A stretch of 64,000 bases of DNA from Aquilaria yunnanensis (Eukaryota > Streptophyta > Magnoliopsida > Malvales > Thymelaeaceae), in the NCBI GenBank assembly GCA_039654915.1, contig CM077597.1:29982001-30046000 (forward strand), written 5' to 3'. The position numbers and the translations under genes are program-made. Below are positions 34,616 to 44,122 of the stretch, piece after piece. The notes beneath the pieces were generated by a model. That model worked only from the letters and a program-made list of their open reading frames with translations, ran no database searches and was not told where the DNA came from. The first letter of the stretch is position 1. Every line of letters begins with the position of its first letter.

Positions 34616-37600
34616 CCTTCTCTTCCAAGTTGGTGTGACCCAAATCCCAAATGTAACTGAAAAGTCTGTGGTGCTGAAACTCAAGGTCCAACAGTTGGTC
34701 GAGTCTAAGTTGCTAGGCCATGATGTGATTGATAATTGAAAATGAAGATTTTGAGCTGGAATTACATTGATTTTGGAAGGGCTCCAAGTCAGATCTGACC
34801 TAACAGTCCGCATACATTTTCGAATGACAGGGAATCCTTTGAATAAACTTGTATCTTTGAAAGCTTGCAAAAGTAATCTAATAGTAAAAATCTCCTAGAT
34901 TTAGTCCAGAATCTAGGGTGTAGTCTTTGTTAGATGGACACCTGGTATTCTTTCTGGTACAACAAAAAGATGTAATGCGTGCATTCTACTACTTTCCATT
35001 TTTACACTCTTTGCCATTATACTATCTATTATTGCCATCACACTTTACTTTTTGACAACTGGTAATTCTTTTTGTTCTCTAACAAAAAGATGTTACGTGT
35101 ACATTATACCACTTTTTAATTCCATTATTACATCTACATATTGTACCAATTTTTACCAAAAATTCAATTATTACACCTACACATTCTATCACTTCTTACC
35201 AAAAATTCTGTTTTTACATCCATCTCTCACTCCTTTCCATTATACTATCCATTATTGCTATCATACTTTGCTTTCTAAATGATACTACTCGTGGGTGAAA
35301 ATAAAAAGTTAAGGGAAATTTGATAGTAATGATCTTGAAAGTGCTGCCAAATCTAGTAAGAAGGATTTCATATGTTGCACCTCAACCCTCAAAAAGAATT
35401 CACAGTGGTTATCAACATCCTTGCAAGAAGTTTGGGGTTAGTTTCCAAACAAGGTAGCTCTCATATTAAATGACTTCAGTGGCCTCCCAATTCTCATAAA
35501 TGCTCAAAAAAAAAAAAAGTTCTCAGTTTTCCGCAACACAAACTCTGAAAAGAAAAAGTTCATCCCTTCCATCAAAAAGCCATTAAAGGGAAAATCCAAA
35601 AAAAAAATCCAAAAAAAAGAGAGACTGAGAAGCAAATAAAGCCACTTGAGTCATCTCACTTCAAGAAGGCTATGATCTCGGTTCTCCATAACACAAACTC
35701 CAAAAAAAAAGGGAAAAAGTTCATCCCTTCCATCAAAAAGCCAACAAGGGAAAATTCAAAACCAAAAAAAGCGAGACTGAGAGCAAACACAAGCAAGTAA
35801 GGCCACTTGAATCATCTCATTTCAAGAAGGCTATGATCTCGGTTCTCTGTAACAAAAACTCCGAAAAGGAAAAAGTTCATCCCTTCCACCAAAAAGCCAA
35901 CAAGGGAAAATTCAAAACCAAAAAGAACTGAGAACAAGCACGAGCAAGCAAGACCACTTGAGTCATCTCACTTCAAGAGAGTTATCAAGTATGTTATCAC
36001 CATAGCTCACACAAAAAAATAAAAAAACAAAAAAAAAAAAAAAAGAGGAAAAAGGGCTCAAACTAGAAAAAAAAAAAAAAGAAAGAAAAAAAGTGAGCTA
36101 TGGATTCTAGACTGAAAACCTGCAAATGCGGTTTAGAACACAAAAGCAACCCTCAAACCAAGCATGCATAAAGATCACAATAGTTGGGGGGCAACAGATG
36201 AGGTCTAACTTTCTGGAAAGAGTGGCAAGTTTGAGGTCATCACTATTGAGTTTTTCACCATAATCAAATTTGCTCACGAGTAGTATTAAAAGACCCTTCT
36301 TTCACACCACTCAAACTTAACTTTATTCAGACCTAATATTTACCTCTTAATATCATTCTCATTCAGCTAAAAGACTGCCACAAAAAAAAAAAAACATTCA
36401 AACTTAACTTTCCTCACACCTAACATTTACCTCTCGATATCATCCTCATTCAGTTAAAAGGCTATTATTGTGAATCATGTTTCTACCTTATTGCCTTGCA
36501 CAGTTTATGTCTTCGAGTTGGAAAGGGAAGAATGGCAGGACATTTTAATTGAAAACAAAGACCGTAAATTACTTTGTCAAGCTTTGAAAATTGATGAAAG
36601 TTTTTCTTTAAGGCCAAACCATTATTCATTAATGTATGTAGACTTAAAAGTAAGGAGATAGCTTGAGTCTTTCTTTAATAAGATGTGGTTCTTGTAAGAG
36701 AAATTTACGATCAAGTGCCATCACAAAGGTCTAGAAATCCTCAACCTTCTGTTAAATCAAAGGCGAGATGATATCTCTTTCCACATAAACACCATAATCA
36801 AGGGGGCAAAGTAGTCTCTACTAAGCGCAAGAAAAGTACTGCCAAGAAAGAAGCTCAATAGACAAGGGGGCAAGTCTTATGGATCAGAACCTGAGTCTAA
36901 GGAAGAGCAATCATTCGGACTGTAACATGGGGGTAAACAAGTGTCCGCACGGCCAGAAGAAAATGGGCAAAGCAGACATTGAAAGTAAAGCCTTTGATGG
37001 TATCAAATCCATGACAATGGATGAGTACCCGAAAGAGATATAAATTATGAGGCGGGCCAACTTTAAAGAAATTGAGGCCAAAATTCAAGAACAAGTCAAA
37101 GAAAGGGGATTTTGAAAAGAGTTGGGCTTTTGAGGCAGTGAACAAAAGCTGGAAAGCATAAAGAGATTCAATGATAGTCCAAGAAGGCAATTATAAAGAG
37201 GATCCAGTAAAGCAAAGATATGAAGAACTAGATCAATCCAAAAAAAAATAAAAAATAAAAAAATAAATATAAATAAAAATAAAAATAAAAAAGAACCATC
37301 AATTACACATGCTTTGCATTCATGCATTTCACATCATGCATGCATGATTTTTACATGATAGGAATCAAATGGGAAACACATCCACCGCACCGTTACAGCA
37401 GTATAAGCTGAGATCTCAATAATATCAGCTCTTACCAATCTATCACTGGATACACAGCTAATATGCAGGACCAACCCGCATCAGGAATTCAAGGATAAGG
37501 TAGACAAGATGTCAAAAGCCTGGCAATTGATTCAATAATCGAGACTACACCTGGAAGGACAGGATTGACGTCAGCTAGTAGTATCCAAGATAAGAGATAG

Positions 37601-38009
37601 CTATAGCCAAGGATAAGGCAGATATCAAAAAAATATAAAGTAGACAATATTGTCAAAAGCCTGGCAATTGATTCAATAATCGAGGCTACACCTGAAAGGA
37701 CAGGATTGACGTCAGCTAGTAGTATCCAAGATAAGAGATAGCTGTGGTCAAAGATAAGGTAGACATCAAGAAATATTGTCGTTGAAACTTTGTCAAAAGC
37801 GGACAATGGATTCAATAATCGAGGACTGGATCAACGTCAGCTCGATGGAATATCCAAGATAAAAAATATCTATCACATCAAAATGAAGTAGGATCTACTT
37901 TTCCGGTTAAACGGCGGATACGGTACTCCGTGACTCTCAAGTCGGTTCTCTCAGTTGCCCATAATAACTGATTCATTCACCCCTTCTTTCTTTTACTTCC
38001 TCCTAGAAA
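34616..38009 (+). repeat. Non-coding spacer with two tandem repeat families
   Basis: No pol coding was recognised. Units of about 155 bp are repeated three times at 35521-35674, 35675-35835 and 35836-35988, each containing AAAGTTCATCCCTTCCA. Units of about 140 bp start at 37512, 37652 and 37793 (partial), each with TTGATTCAATAATCGAG and GACGTCAGCT. From about 37915 the leader of the first Cys-rich gene begins (CGGCGGATACGG). Confidence 0.75.
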
Positions 38010-38559
38010 ATGGATCCTACTTTTTCCGCCTTGCGAACGTATTTTCCTTCTCTCCCAATGAACATTCTCAAAAAAGATCTACCAAGTTCGCTGTGAACGA
38101 TTAAGAGTTCTGATGCACAAAGGAATCCCTGAAGATGTGCGGTGGTTAATCGAAGCCAAGGTTCGTCTGGCAGGTGAAATCCCAGAGGCATTTGTGTCTC
38201 ACATGCCTGGAATAGGCAAAAGCTCTTATGCCAAAAAGCGAAGAGCGAAAAGGTTACAAGTCTGCCATAAATGTGGACGGTGGACTTGTAATACTAAATG
38301 TCGTTCTTTAGGGATGATCTCTGATAATCGAGAAGATAAAATACGATTCATTAAGAATGGCCTGAGTAAGGACTCGTTGGATGATATCCAATTGACTCTT
38401 GAGACGCATTCTTGTGGATCTGTGCAACGTGAACTTCTTGGTTTATGGAGCATTTTTCATGAAGAACGAAACCGTTACAGTCCCGGGAATCTGACTGTAA
38501 ATGACCCTGTTTGCCAGCTTGTAAGAAAACTGGATGGGAAGCAAATCCTCGACTCATAG
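38010..38559 (+). pseudogene. Cys-rich nucleic-acid-binding-like protein, tandem copy 1, frameshifted
   Basis: The ATG at 38010 aligns with the start of copies 2 and 3, and the end aligns with theirs. The span of 550 nt is exactly one base longer than the 549 nt of each intact copy. The extra base lies in the A run at 38070-38075 and leads to a TGA soon after. An in-frame ATG at 38113 would still give a 148-residue product keeping the basic block and Cys cluster. The downstream part has the YAKKRRAKR block and CHKCGRWTCNTKC. Its leader (37915-37985) matches that of copy 2, with AAGTCGGTT and CTGATTCATT. Confidence 0.75.
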
Positions 38560-38721
38560 AAGCCGTTAATGCCGTTACTAGACGTAAAGCCAGTGGAAGA
38601 TGTGAGTCACAGTCACAATTACTGTACATACAGTTTGTTATATTTGGAAAAGTTTGCATTTTCTTTTGACAGATGTACATGCTCCCCTAAGTGTAATCGA
38701 CACGTTATCCCTTTTCATCAC

Positions 38722-38729
38722 TATAAATA
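38722..38729 (+). promoter_or_regulatory. TATA-like box before Cys-rich copy 2
   Basis: CACTATAAATACG lies 120 bp before the ATG at 38849. The same TTTTCATCACTATAAATA context precedes copy 3. Confidence 0.5.
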
Positions 38730-38848
38730 CGTGTTCTTCCTTCTGATTAAGCAGCGGATAAGATACCTCGTGACTTCTAAAGTCGGTTATTCCAGTCTCC
38801 TACAATAACTGATTCATTTCCCTCTTCTCTCAAATTCTTCTCTCATCA

Positions 38849-39397
38849 ATGGATTCTACTCTTTCTGCACTGCGAAAATACTTTCCTTCCCTTCCAATAA
38901 AAGTCCTTAAAAAGATCTACCTTGCTAGATGTGAAAGAATCAGAGTTTTTACACGTAAAGGCATTCCCGATAATGTGCAGTGGATAATTGAAGCTAAGGT
39001 CCGTCTGGCGGGTGAAGTTCCAGATGCATTTATGCCCCGCATGCCCGGTTTAGGTAAAAGCCGTTATGCCAAAAGGCGAAGAGCAAAGAGACTAGGCGTG
39101 TGTTATAAATGTGGGCGATGGAATTGTATTACTAAATGTCGCTCTTTAGGATACATCTCCATAAATCGTGAAGATAAAAGAAAATTCATTAAGAATGGCC
39201 TGCGTAAGGAATCTCTGGAAGATATCCGAGAGATTCTTGAAACGCATTCTTGTGGAAAAGTGCAAGGTGAAATTATCAGTTTATGGAGGACTTACCATAA
39301 AGAACGAAACCGTTACAGTCTTGGGAATGTGATTTTAAACGACCCTGTTTGTCAGTTTGTAAGGAAACTGGATGGGAAGCAAATCCCCGACTTATAG
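38849..39397 (+). CDS. Cys-rich nucleic-acid-binding-like protein, tandem copy 2
   Basis: Intact, 182 residues. Residues 1-60 form an N-terminal helical part ending in a GIPDNVQW-IIEAKV segment. Residues 67-82 are GLGKSRYAKRRRAKRL, a strongly basic block suited to RNA binding and nuclear entry. Cysteines 85, 88, 93 and 97 (CYKCGRWNCITKC) could bind one zinc. The C-terminal half is charged, with HSC at 133-135 and a conserved NDPVCQFVRKLD tail. The order of N-terminal helices, G-S-YA-RRRA block, then Cys cluster is that of the cysteine-rich proteins of carlaviruses and allexiviruses, which bind nucleic acid and often suppress silencing. This protein is longer, and its Cys spacing is tighter. 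Homology is likely but not proven. It may instead belong to an unknown plant family. Confidence 0.65.
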   Translation: MDSTLSALRKYFPSLPIKVLKKIYLARCERIRVFTRKGIPDNVQWIIEAKVRLAGEVPDAFMPRMPGLGKSRYAKRRRAKRLGVCYKCGRWNCITKCRSLGYISINREDKRKFIKNGLRKESLEDIREILETHSCGKVQGEIISLWRTYHKERNRYSLGNVILNDPVCQFVRKLDGKQIPDL

Positions 39398-39547
39398 AAG
39401 GCATTGAAGCCATTACTGGACATAAATCAGTGGAAGATGAGAGCCACGGTCATGATTCCTGTACATATAAGCTGTCATTTGTCTTTTCTTTTGACAATAA
39501 TGTACTTGCTTCTGTAAGTGTAATTAACGCATTATCCCTTTCATCAC

Positions 39548-39555
39548 TATAAATA
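39548..39555 (+). promoter_or_regulatory. TATA-like box before Cys-rich copy 3
   Basis: CACTATAAATATG lies 56 bp before the ATG at 39611, in the same repeated context as the box at 38722. Confidence 0.5.
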
Positions 39556-39610
39556 TGTGTTAGTTATTTTCGTTTCCTACAATCACTAATTTCTTTCTTT
39601 GCCTCCATCA

Positions 39611-40159
39611 ATGGAGTCTTCTCTTTCCGCCCTACGAAAGTATTTTCCTTCCTTCCCAATAAATGTTCTTAAAAAGATTTATCAAGCTAGATGTGAACGA
39701 TTCAGAGTATTTATGCACAAAGGCATTCCTGATAATGTGCGGTGGCTAATTGAAGCTAAGGTTCGTTCAGCTGGTGAAGTTCCAGAAGCGTTCTTTCCCC
39801 GTATGCCCGGCTTTGGTAAAAGCGCTTATGCCAAAAAAAGAAGAGCAAAGAGGCTAGGCGTTTGTCATAATTGTGGATGGTGGATTTGCGGCAATAAATG
39901 TCGTTCTCCAGGAGTGATCACCAGAAATCGTAATGATAGAATAAGATTCATTAAGAATGGCTTGCGTAAGGAATCTCTAGAAGATATTCGAGAGGTTCTT
40001 GAAGCGCATTCTTGCGGAATAGTGCAATTTGAGGTTGTTGGATTATGGATAATTTTCCAAAAAGAACGAGATCGTTACAGTCTTGGGAATCTGACTCTAA
40101 ACGACCCTGTTTGCCAGTTTGTGAGAAAGCTAGATGAGATGCAAATCACCGATTCATAG
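39611..40159 (+). CDS. Cys-rich nucleic-acid-binding-like protein, tandem copy 3
   Basis: Intact, 182 residues. The start at 39611 is chosen because it aligns with copies 1 and 2; an ATG four codons upstream (39599) is also in frame. Features match copy 2: KSAYAKKRRAKRLGV, then CHNCGWWICGNKC, then FIKNGLRKESLEDIRE and NDPVCQFVRKLD. Copies 2 and 3 are clearly homologous but have many amino-acid differences while both stay open, which suggests the frame has been kept by selection for some time. The three ORFs are separated by 289 and 213 bp. Confidence 0.65.
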   Translation: MESSLSALRKYFPSFPINVLKKIYQARCERFRVFMHKGIPDNVRWLIEAKVRSAGEVPEAFFPRMPGFGKSAYAKKRRAKRLGVCHNCGWWICGNKCRSPGVITRNRNDRIRFIKNGLRKESLEDIREVLEAHSCGIVQFEVVGLWIIFQKERDRYSLGNLTLNDPVCQFVRKLDEMQITDS

Positions 40160-40199
40160 AAAGCATTAAAGCCATTACTGGACGCAAAGCCATTGGAAG

Positions 40200-40560
40200 A
40201 TGAGGATCAAAGTCACGATTACTGTACGTGCTAGCTGTCGCTTTTGAAATTTTCCTCCCCTTTTGGTAATAATGTATTCACTCCTAACGTGAACCAAAGT
40301 CACGATTACTGTACATGCTAGCTGTCGCTTTTGAAATTATCCTCCCAATAATATACCCACTCCTGACATGAGATACAGTTATGATTACTGTATATAGCTG
40401 CCACTTTTTAAAATTTTCCTTCTCTTCCAACAATCACGTACCTACTCCTGACGTAAGCTACAGTAGTGACTACTGTACATGCTAGCAGCTATTTTGAAAA
40501 TTTTATTCCTCTTTTAACGATAGTGTATCCATACCTGACCAAAGTCATACTCATGACTAC
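40200..40560 (+). repeat. Repeated 3' region before LOG
   Basis: Five spaced copies, about 80-95 bp apart, of a unit with the word GATTACTGTACATGCTAGCT or close variants (40210, 40294, 40376, 40460, 40544). Single copies follow Cys-rich copy 1 (about 38610) and copy 2 (about 39450), so this unit is the 3' part of the gene cassette that has multiplied. Confidence 0.7.
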
Positions 40561-40625
40561 TGTGAATAGCTGGCAATAATGTATCCATTCTTGAAAATAA
40601 AATTATTGCCTTATCTCTTCATCTC

Positions 40626-40633
40626 TATAAATA
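40626..40633 (+). promoter_or_regulatory. TATA-like box before the LOG-like ORF
   Basis: TCTCTATAAATATATCC lies about 33 bp before the ATG at 40666. If used, the leader would be very short, so it may instead be a relic of the cassette promoter. Confidence 0.4.
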
Positions 40634-40665
40634 TATCCTCTTTTCTCACAAGGGTAAGGATAGGA

Positions 40666-41295
40666 ATGGAGAAAACCTCCACTCGTAAATCCCGAAGTAT
40701 TTGTGTATTTTCTGGAGCTTTTCCTGGAGAAGATGAAGAGTACTTAAAGGCAGCCAACCATTTGGGTAGTGTATTAGCTGAGCGAAAAATACACTTAGTT
40801 TATGAAGGAGGTAGTGTCGGATTAATGGGAGCTGTAGCATCAGCAGCATCTTTAGGAGGAAGCCAGGTTCTAGGTATTATCCCTGCATCTCTGAAATCGG
40901 TTTCTGGGGGCACAATTGGAGAAGAGCTAGTGGTTAAAAATCTGCAAGAGCGTTTGTTACAAATGCTTTTTAATGCTGATGCTTTTATCGCTCTACCAGG
41001 TGGCTTTGGCACATTAGGAGAAGTCTTCCAAATCGCTTCCATGGCCCAACTTAATTTGCATCAAAAACCCATTGGGCTGTTAAATGTTAACTATTTCTTC
41101 GCAGGTCTATTATCTTTTATGAATCGTGCTGTGAAGCAGAAGTTTATCCCTGAGGTGGCACGACGAATCATAATATCCGCAACAACTGCTGAAGAATTGC
41201 TAGATAAAATACAAGCTTTTGTTCCTGAACCAGATCCAGCAATGATTCAGATAGACTGGACACGACAGTCTTTCCCGACCAGTTCACTCCCATAA
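40666..41295 (+). CDS. LOG-like: LOG-type cytokinin riboside 5'-monophosphate phosphoribohydrolase, retroelement-borne
   Basis: 209 residues, the normal length of plant LOG enzymes. LOG enzymes hydrolyse cytokinin riboside 5'-monophosphates to free bases in the cytosol, a direct activation step. The Rossmann-like fold is seen from SICVFSGAFPG (11-21) through VYEGGSVGLMG (45-55) and VLGIIPASL (68-76). The signature PGGFGTLGE (111-119) fits PGGxGTxxE with Glu119 kept, and Arg96 matches the conserved Arg before it. LNLHQKPIGLLN follows. Position 47 is Glu where LOGs usually have Gly. Host LOG genes have several introns; this ORF has none, which suggests capture through RNA. The ATG at 40666 is chosen because it lies after the TATA-like box and starts the conserved length; the frame is open 29 codons further upstream. 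The open frame suggests recent or selected function. Confidence 0.85.
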   Translation: MEKTSTRKSRSICVFSGAFPGEDEEYLKAANHLGSVLAERKIHLVYEGGSVGLMGAVASAASLGGSQVLGIIPASLKSVSGGTIGEELVVKNLQERLLQMLFNADAFIALPGGFGTLGEVFQIASMAQLNLHQKPIGLLNVNYFFAGLLSFMNRAVKQKFIPEVARRIIISATTAEELLDKIQAFVPEPDPAMIQIDWTRQSFPTSSLP

Positions 41296-41846
41296 TGGTC
41301 CTCTACTCACCCTGTTGAAGTATTGTGGAAGAAAGAAGCGATCTGATCCGTTTTTCTTGTCCTTTAGTTTTATTATCAGCATTTTCTTTCGCGTTTCAGT
41401 TTTTCCTTTCAGGGAATTTCTTTTTTTTATAATATAGTTTCGTCTATGCTGATATTAAAACCATAGGACAATGCCTTTAGGTTGGAATGGCTGAGTAAAG
41501 AGTAATTTTTATTACTCTTGAGACGCATCCTATTAGGTCTACTAGGCATAACATTTTGGGGTAGTTAAGCTTTAACCTTATTCGGATCACATATCTCACA
41601 AGGGAATCTATATTTACTGAAGAAAATATTAGATGAACCTTGAATATTGATTCCAAACATCCACTTCATTTACATAATTTGTCAGTGTTATTGTCATCAT
41701 CAAGATTCACTCGTTTTATCGAAGCCTAATTCTTTGCGCTCGCCAATTATGAAAATTCACACTTTCGAAGAAAATTATTCCAATTTCAATTGCTTTTATA
41801 TAAATTTCGCTCGAGGTCCTAAGGAAAGCTCCTTAGCCTCAAAATC
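41296..41846 (+). other. Downstream region of LOG with a strong hairpin (41813-41840)
   Basis: Non-coding. At 41813-41840 the arms GAGG-CTAAGGA and TCCTTAG-CCTC pair around AAGC. It is related in design to the hairpin units that follow. Confidence 0.55.
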
Positions 41847-43072
41847 AATTTTCATCATCGGGGTTTTAAGGATGGAACCTTTGCCTCGAAAATAATCAAT
41901 TTTCATCATCGGGGTTTTAAGGATGGAACCTTTGCCTCGAAAACAATCAATTTTCATCATCGGGGTTTTAAGGATGGAACCTTTACCTCGAAAATAATCA
42001 ATTTTCATCATCGGGGTTTTAAGGATGGAACCATTGCCTCGAAAACAATCAATTTTCATCATCGGGCTTTTAAGGATGGAACCTTTGCCTCGAAAACAAT
42101 CAATTTTCATCATCGGAGTTTTAAGGATGGAACCTTTGCCTCGAAAATAATCAATTTTCATCATCGGGGTTTTAAGGATGGAACCTTTGCCTCGAAAACA
42201 ATCAATTTTCATCATCGGGGTTTTAAGGATGGAACCTTTGCCTCGAAAACAATCAATTTTCATCATCGGGGTTTTAAGGATGGAACCTTTGCCTCGAAAA
42301 CAATCAATTTTCATCATCGGAGTTTTAAGGATGGAACCTTTGCCTCGAAAATAATCAATTTTCATCATCGGGGTTTTAAGGATGGAACCTTTGCCTCGAA
42401 AACAATCAATTTTCATCATCGGGGTTTTAAGGATGGAACCTTTGCCTCGAAAACAATCAATTTTCATCGGGGTTGTAAGGATGGAACCTTTGCCTCGAAA
42501 ATAATCAATTTTCATCATCAGGGTTTTAAGGATGGAACCTTTGCCTTGAAAATAATCAATTTTCATCATCGGGGTTTTAAGGATGGAACCTTTGCCTCGA
42601 AAACAATCAATTTTCATCATCAGGGTTTTAAGGATGGAACCTTTGCCTCGAAAACAATCAATTTTCATCATCGGGGTTTTAAGGATGGAACCTTTGCCTC
42701 GAAAATAATCAATTTTCATCATCGGGGTTTTAAGGATGGAACCTTTGCCTCGAAAACAATCAATTTTCATCGGGGTTGTAAGGATGGAACCTTTGCCTCG
42801 AAAATAATCAATTTTCATCATCAGGGTTTTAAGGATGGAACCTTTGCCTTGAAAAGAATCAATTTTCATCATCGGGGTTTTAAGGATGGAACCTTTGCCT
42901 CGAAAACAATCAATTTTCATCAATTCGGGGTTTTAAGGATGGAACCTTTGCCTCGAAAACAATCAATTTTCATCATCGGGGTTTTAAGGATGGAACCTTT
43001 GCCTCGAAAATAATCAATTTTCATCATCAAGGTTTTAAGGATGGAACCTTTGCCTCGAAAACAATCAATCAA
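41847..43072 (+). repeat. Tandem array of 51-bp units (about 24)
   Basis: The unit contains TTTTAAGGATGGAACCTTTG and AATCAATTTTCATCATCGGG. Inside it, GAGG or GGGG, AAGG, CCTT and CCTC can pair into a small hairpin. Because 51 is a multiple of three, long frames are open on both strands (a 17-residue repeat MMKIDCFRGKGSILKTP on minus), but these look like a by-product. Confidence 0.95.
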
Positions 43073-43765
43073 TTCGAGGCTTTAAGGATGGAACCTTTAC
43101 CTCGACATCAATCAATCAATTCGAGGTTTTAAGGATGGAACCTTTGCCTCGACATCAATCAATCAATCCGGGGTTTTAAGGATGGAACCTTTGCCTCGAG
43201 ATCAATCAATCAATCCGAGGTTTTAAGGATAGAACCTTTGCCTCGAGATCAATCAATCAATCCGGGGTTTTAAGGATGGAACCTTTGCCTCGAGATCAAT
43301 TATCAATCCGAGGTTTTAAGGATGGAACCTTTGCCTCGACATCAATCAATCAATTCGAGGTTTTAAGGATGGAACCTTTGCCTCGAGATCAATCAATCAA
43401 TCCGAGGTTTTAAGGATAGAACCTTTGCCTCGAGATCAATCAATCAATCCGGGGTTTTAAGGATGGAACCTTTGCCTCGAGATCAATCAATCAATCCGAG
43501 GTTTTAAGGATAGAACCTTTGCCTCGAGATCAATCAATCAATCCGGGGTTTTAAGGATGGAACCTTTGCCTCGAGATCAATTATCAATCCGAGGTTTTAA
43601 GGATGGAACCTTTGCCTCGACATCAATCAATCAATTCGAGGTTTTAAGGATGGAACCTTTGCCTCGACATCAATCAATCAATCCGGGGTTTTAAGGATGG
43701 AACCTTTGCCTCGAGATCAATCAATCAATCCGAGGTTTTAAGGATGGAACCTTTGCCTCGAAAAC
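43073..43765 (+). repeat. Tandem array of 47-bp units (about 14)
   Basis: A variant of the 51-bp unit, in which the AATTTTCATC part is replaced by ATCAATCAATCAAT. The hairpin core CGAGGTTTTAAGG...CCTTTGCCTCG is kept, which hints that the core is what matters. Confidence 0.9.
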
Positions 43766-44015
43766 AAATAATCAATCAATCAGTCCATCTTACAACGATA
43801 GGAGCTTTCCTATCGTTAGAGGTTCTAAGGACATTTCCTTAACCTAAAACAAACAATTAATCCATCAGTCCATCTTACAACGATAGGAGCTTTCCTATCG
43901 TTAGAGGTTCTAAGGACCTTTCCTTAACCTCAAACAAATAATCAATCAATCAGTCCATCTTACAACAATAGGAGCTTTCCTATCGTTAGAGGTTTTAAGG
44001 ACCTTTCCTTAAACC
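43766..44015 (+). repeat. Three units of about 84 bp with two hairpins each
   Basis: Each unit has arms AACGATAGGA and TCCTATCGTT around GCTT (one unit with a single change), then GAGGTT and AACCTC around an inner AAGGA/TCCTT pair. It lies just upstream of the polypurine tract. Confidence 0.9.
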
Positions 44016-44109
44016 TTACTGTTTGGGCGGCGAGAACATTCTCAATGCCTACCTAAGCCGGACGAAATTTGGTAACGACTTTGCATACATCATGTCCCAT
44101 GAAGCATGC

Positions 44110-44120
44110 AAAGGGGGGCA
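44110..44120 (+). other. Polypurine tract of the Ogre-like element
   Basis: AAAGGGGGGCA lies 2 bp before the 3' LTR and would prime plus-strand synthesis. Confidence 0.8.
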
Positions 44121-44122
44121 GC

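Noticed and set aside
34740..34800. A short frame like the start of a LINE endonuclease (MKILSWNYIDFG)
   Set aside because: The match is only a few residues, broken by stops, with no endonuclease or RT following.
36470..36661. A 63-codon plus-strand frame in the Ogre-like spacer
   Set aside because: No homology or conserved context is seen; it is within chance expectation.
40579..40665. 29 extra N-terminal codons for the LOG-like ORF
   Set aside because: They overlap the TATA-like box and repeat-derived spacer, are hydrophobic and AT-driven, and LOG proteins start near the ATG at 40666.
41847..43765. CRISPR-like regular spacing
   Set aside because: The units are contiguous tandem repeats without unique spacers, in a plant retrotransposon.
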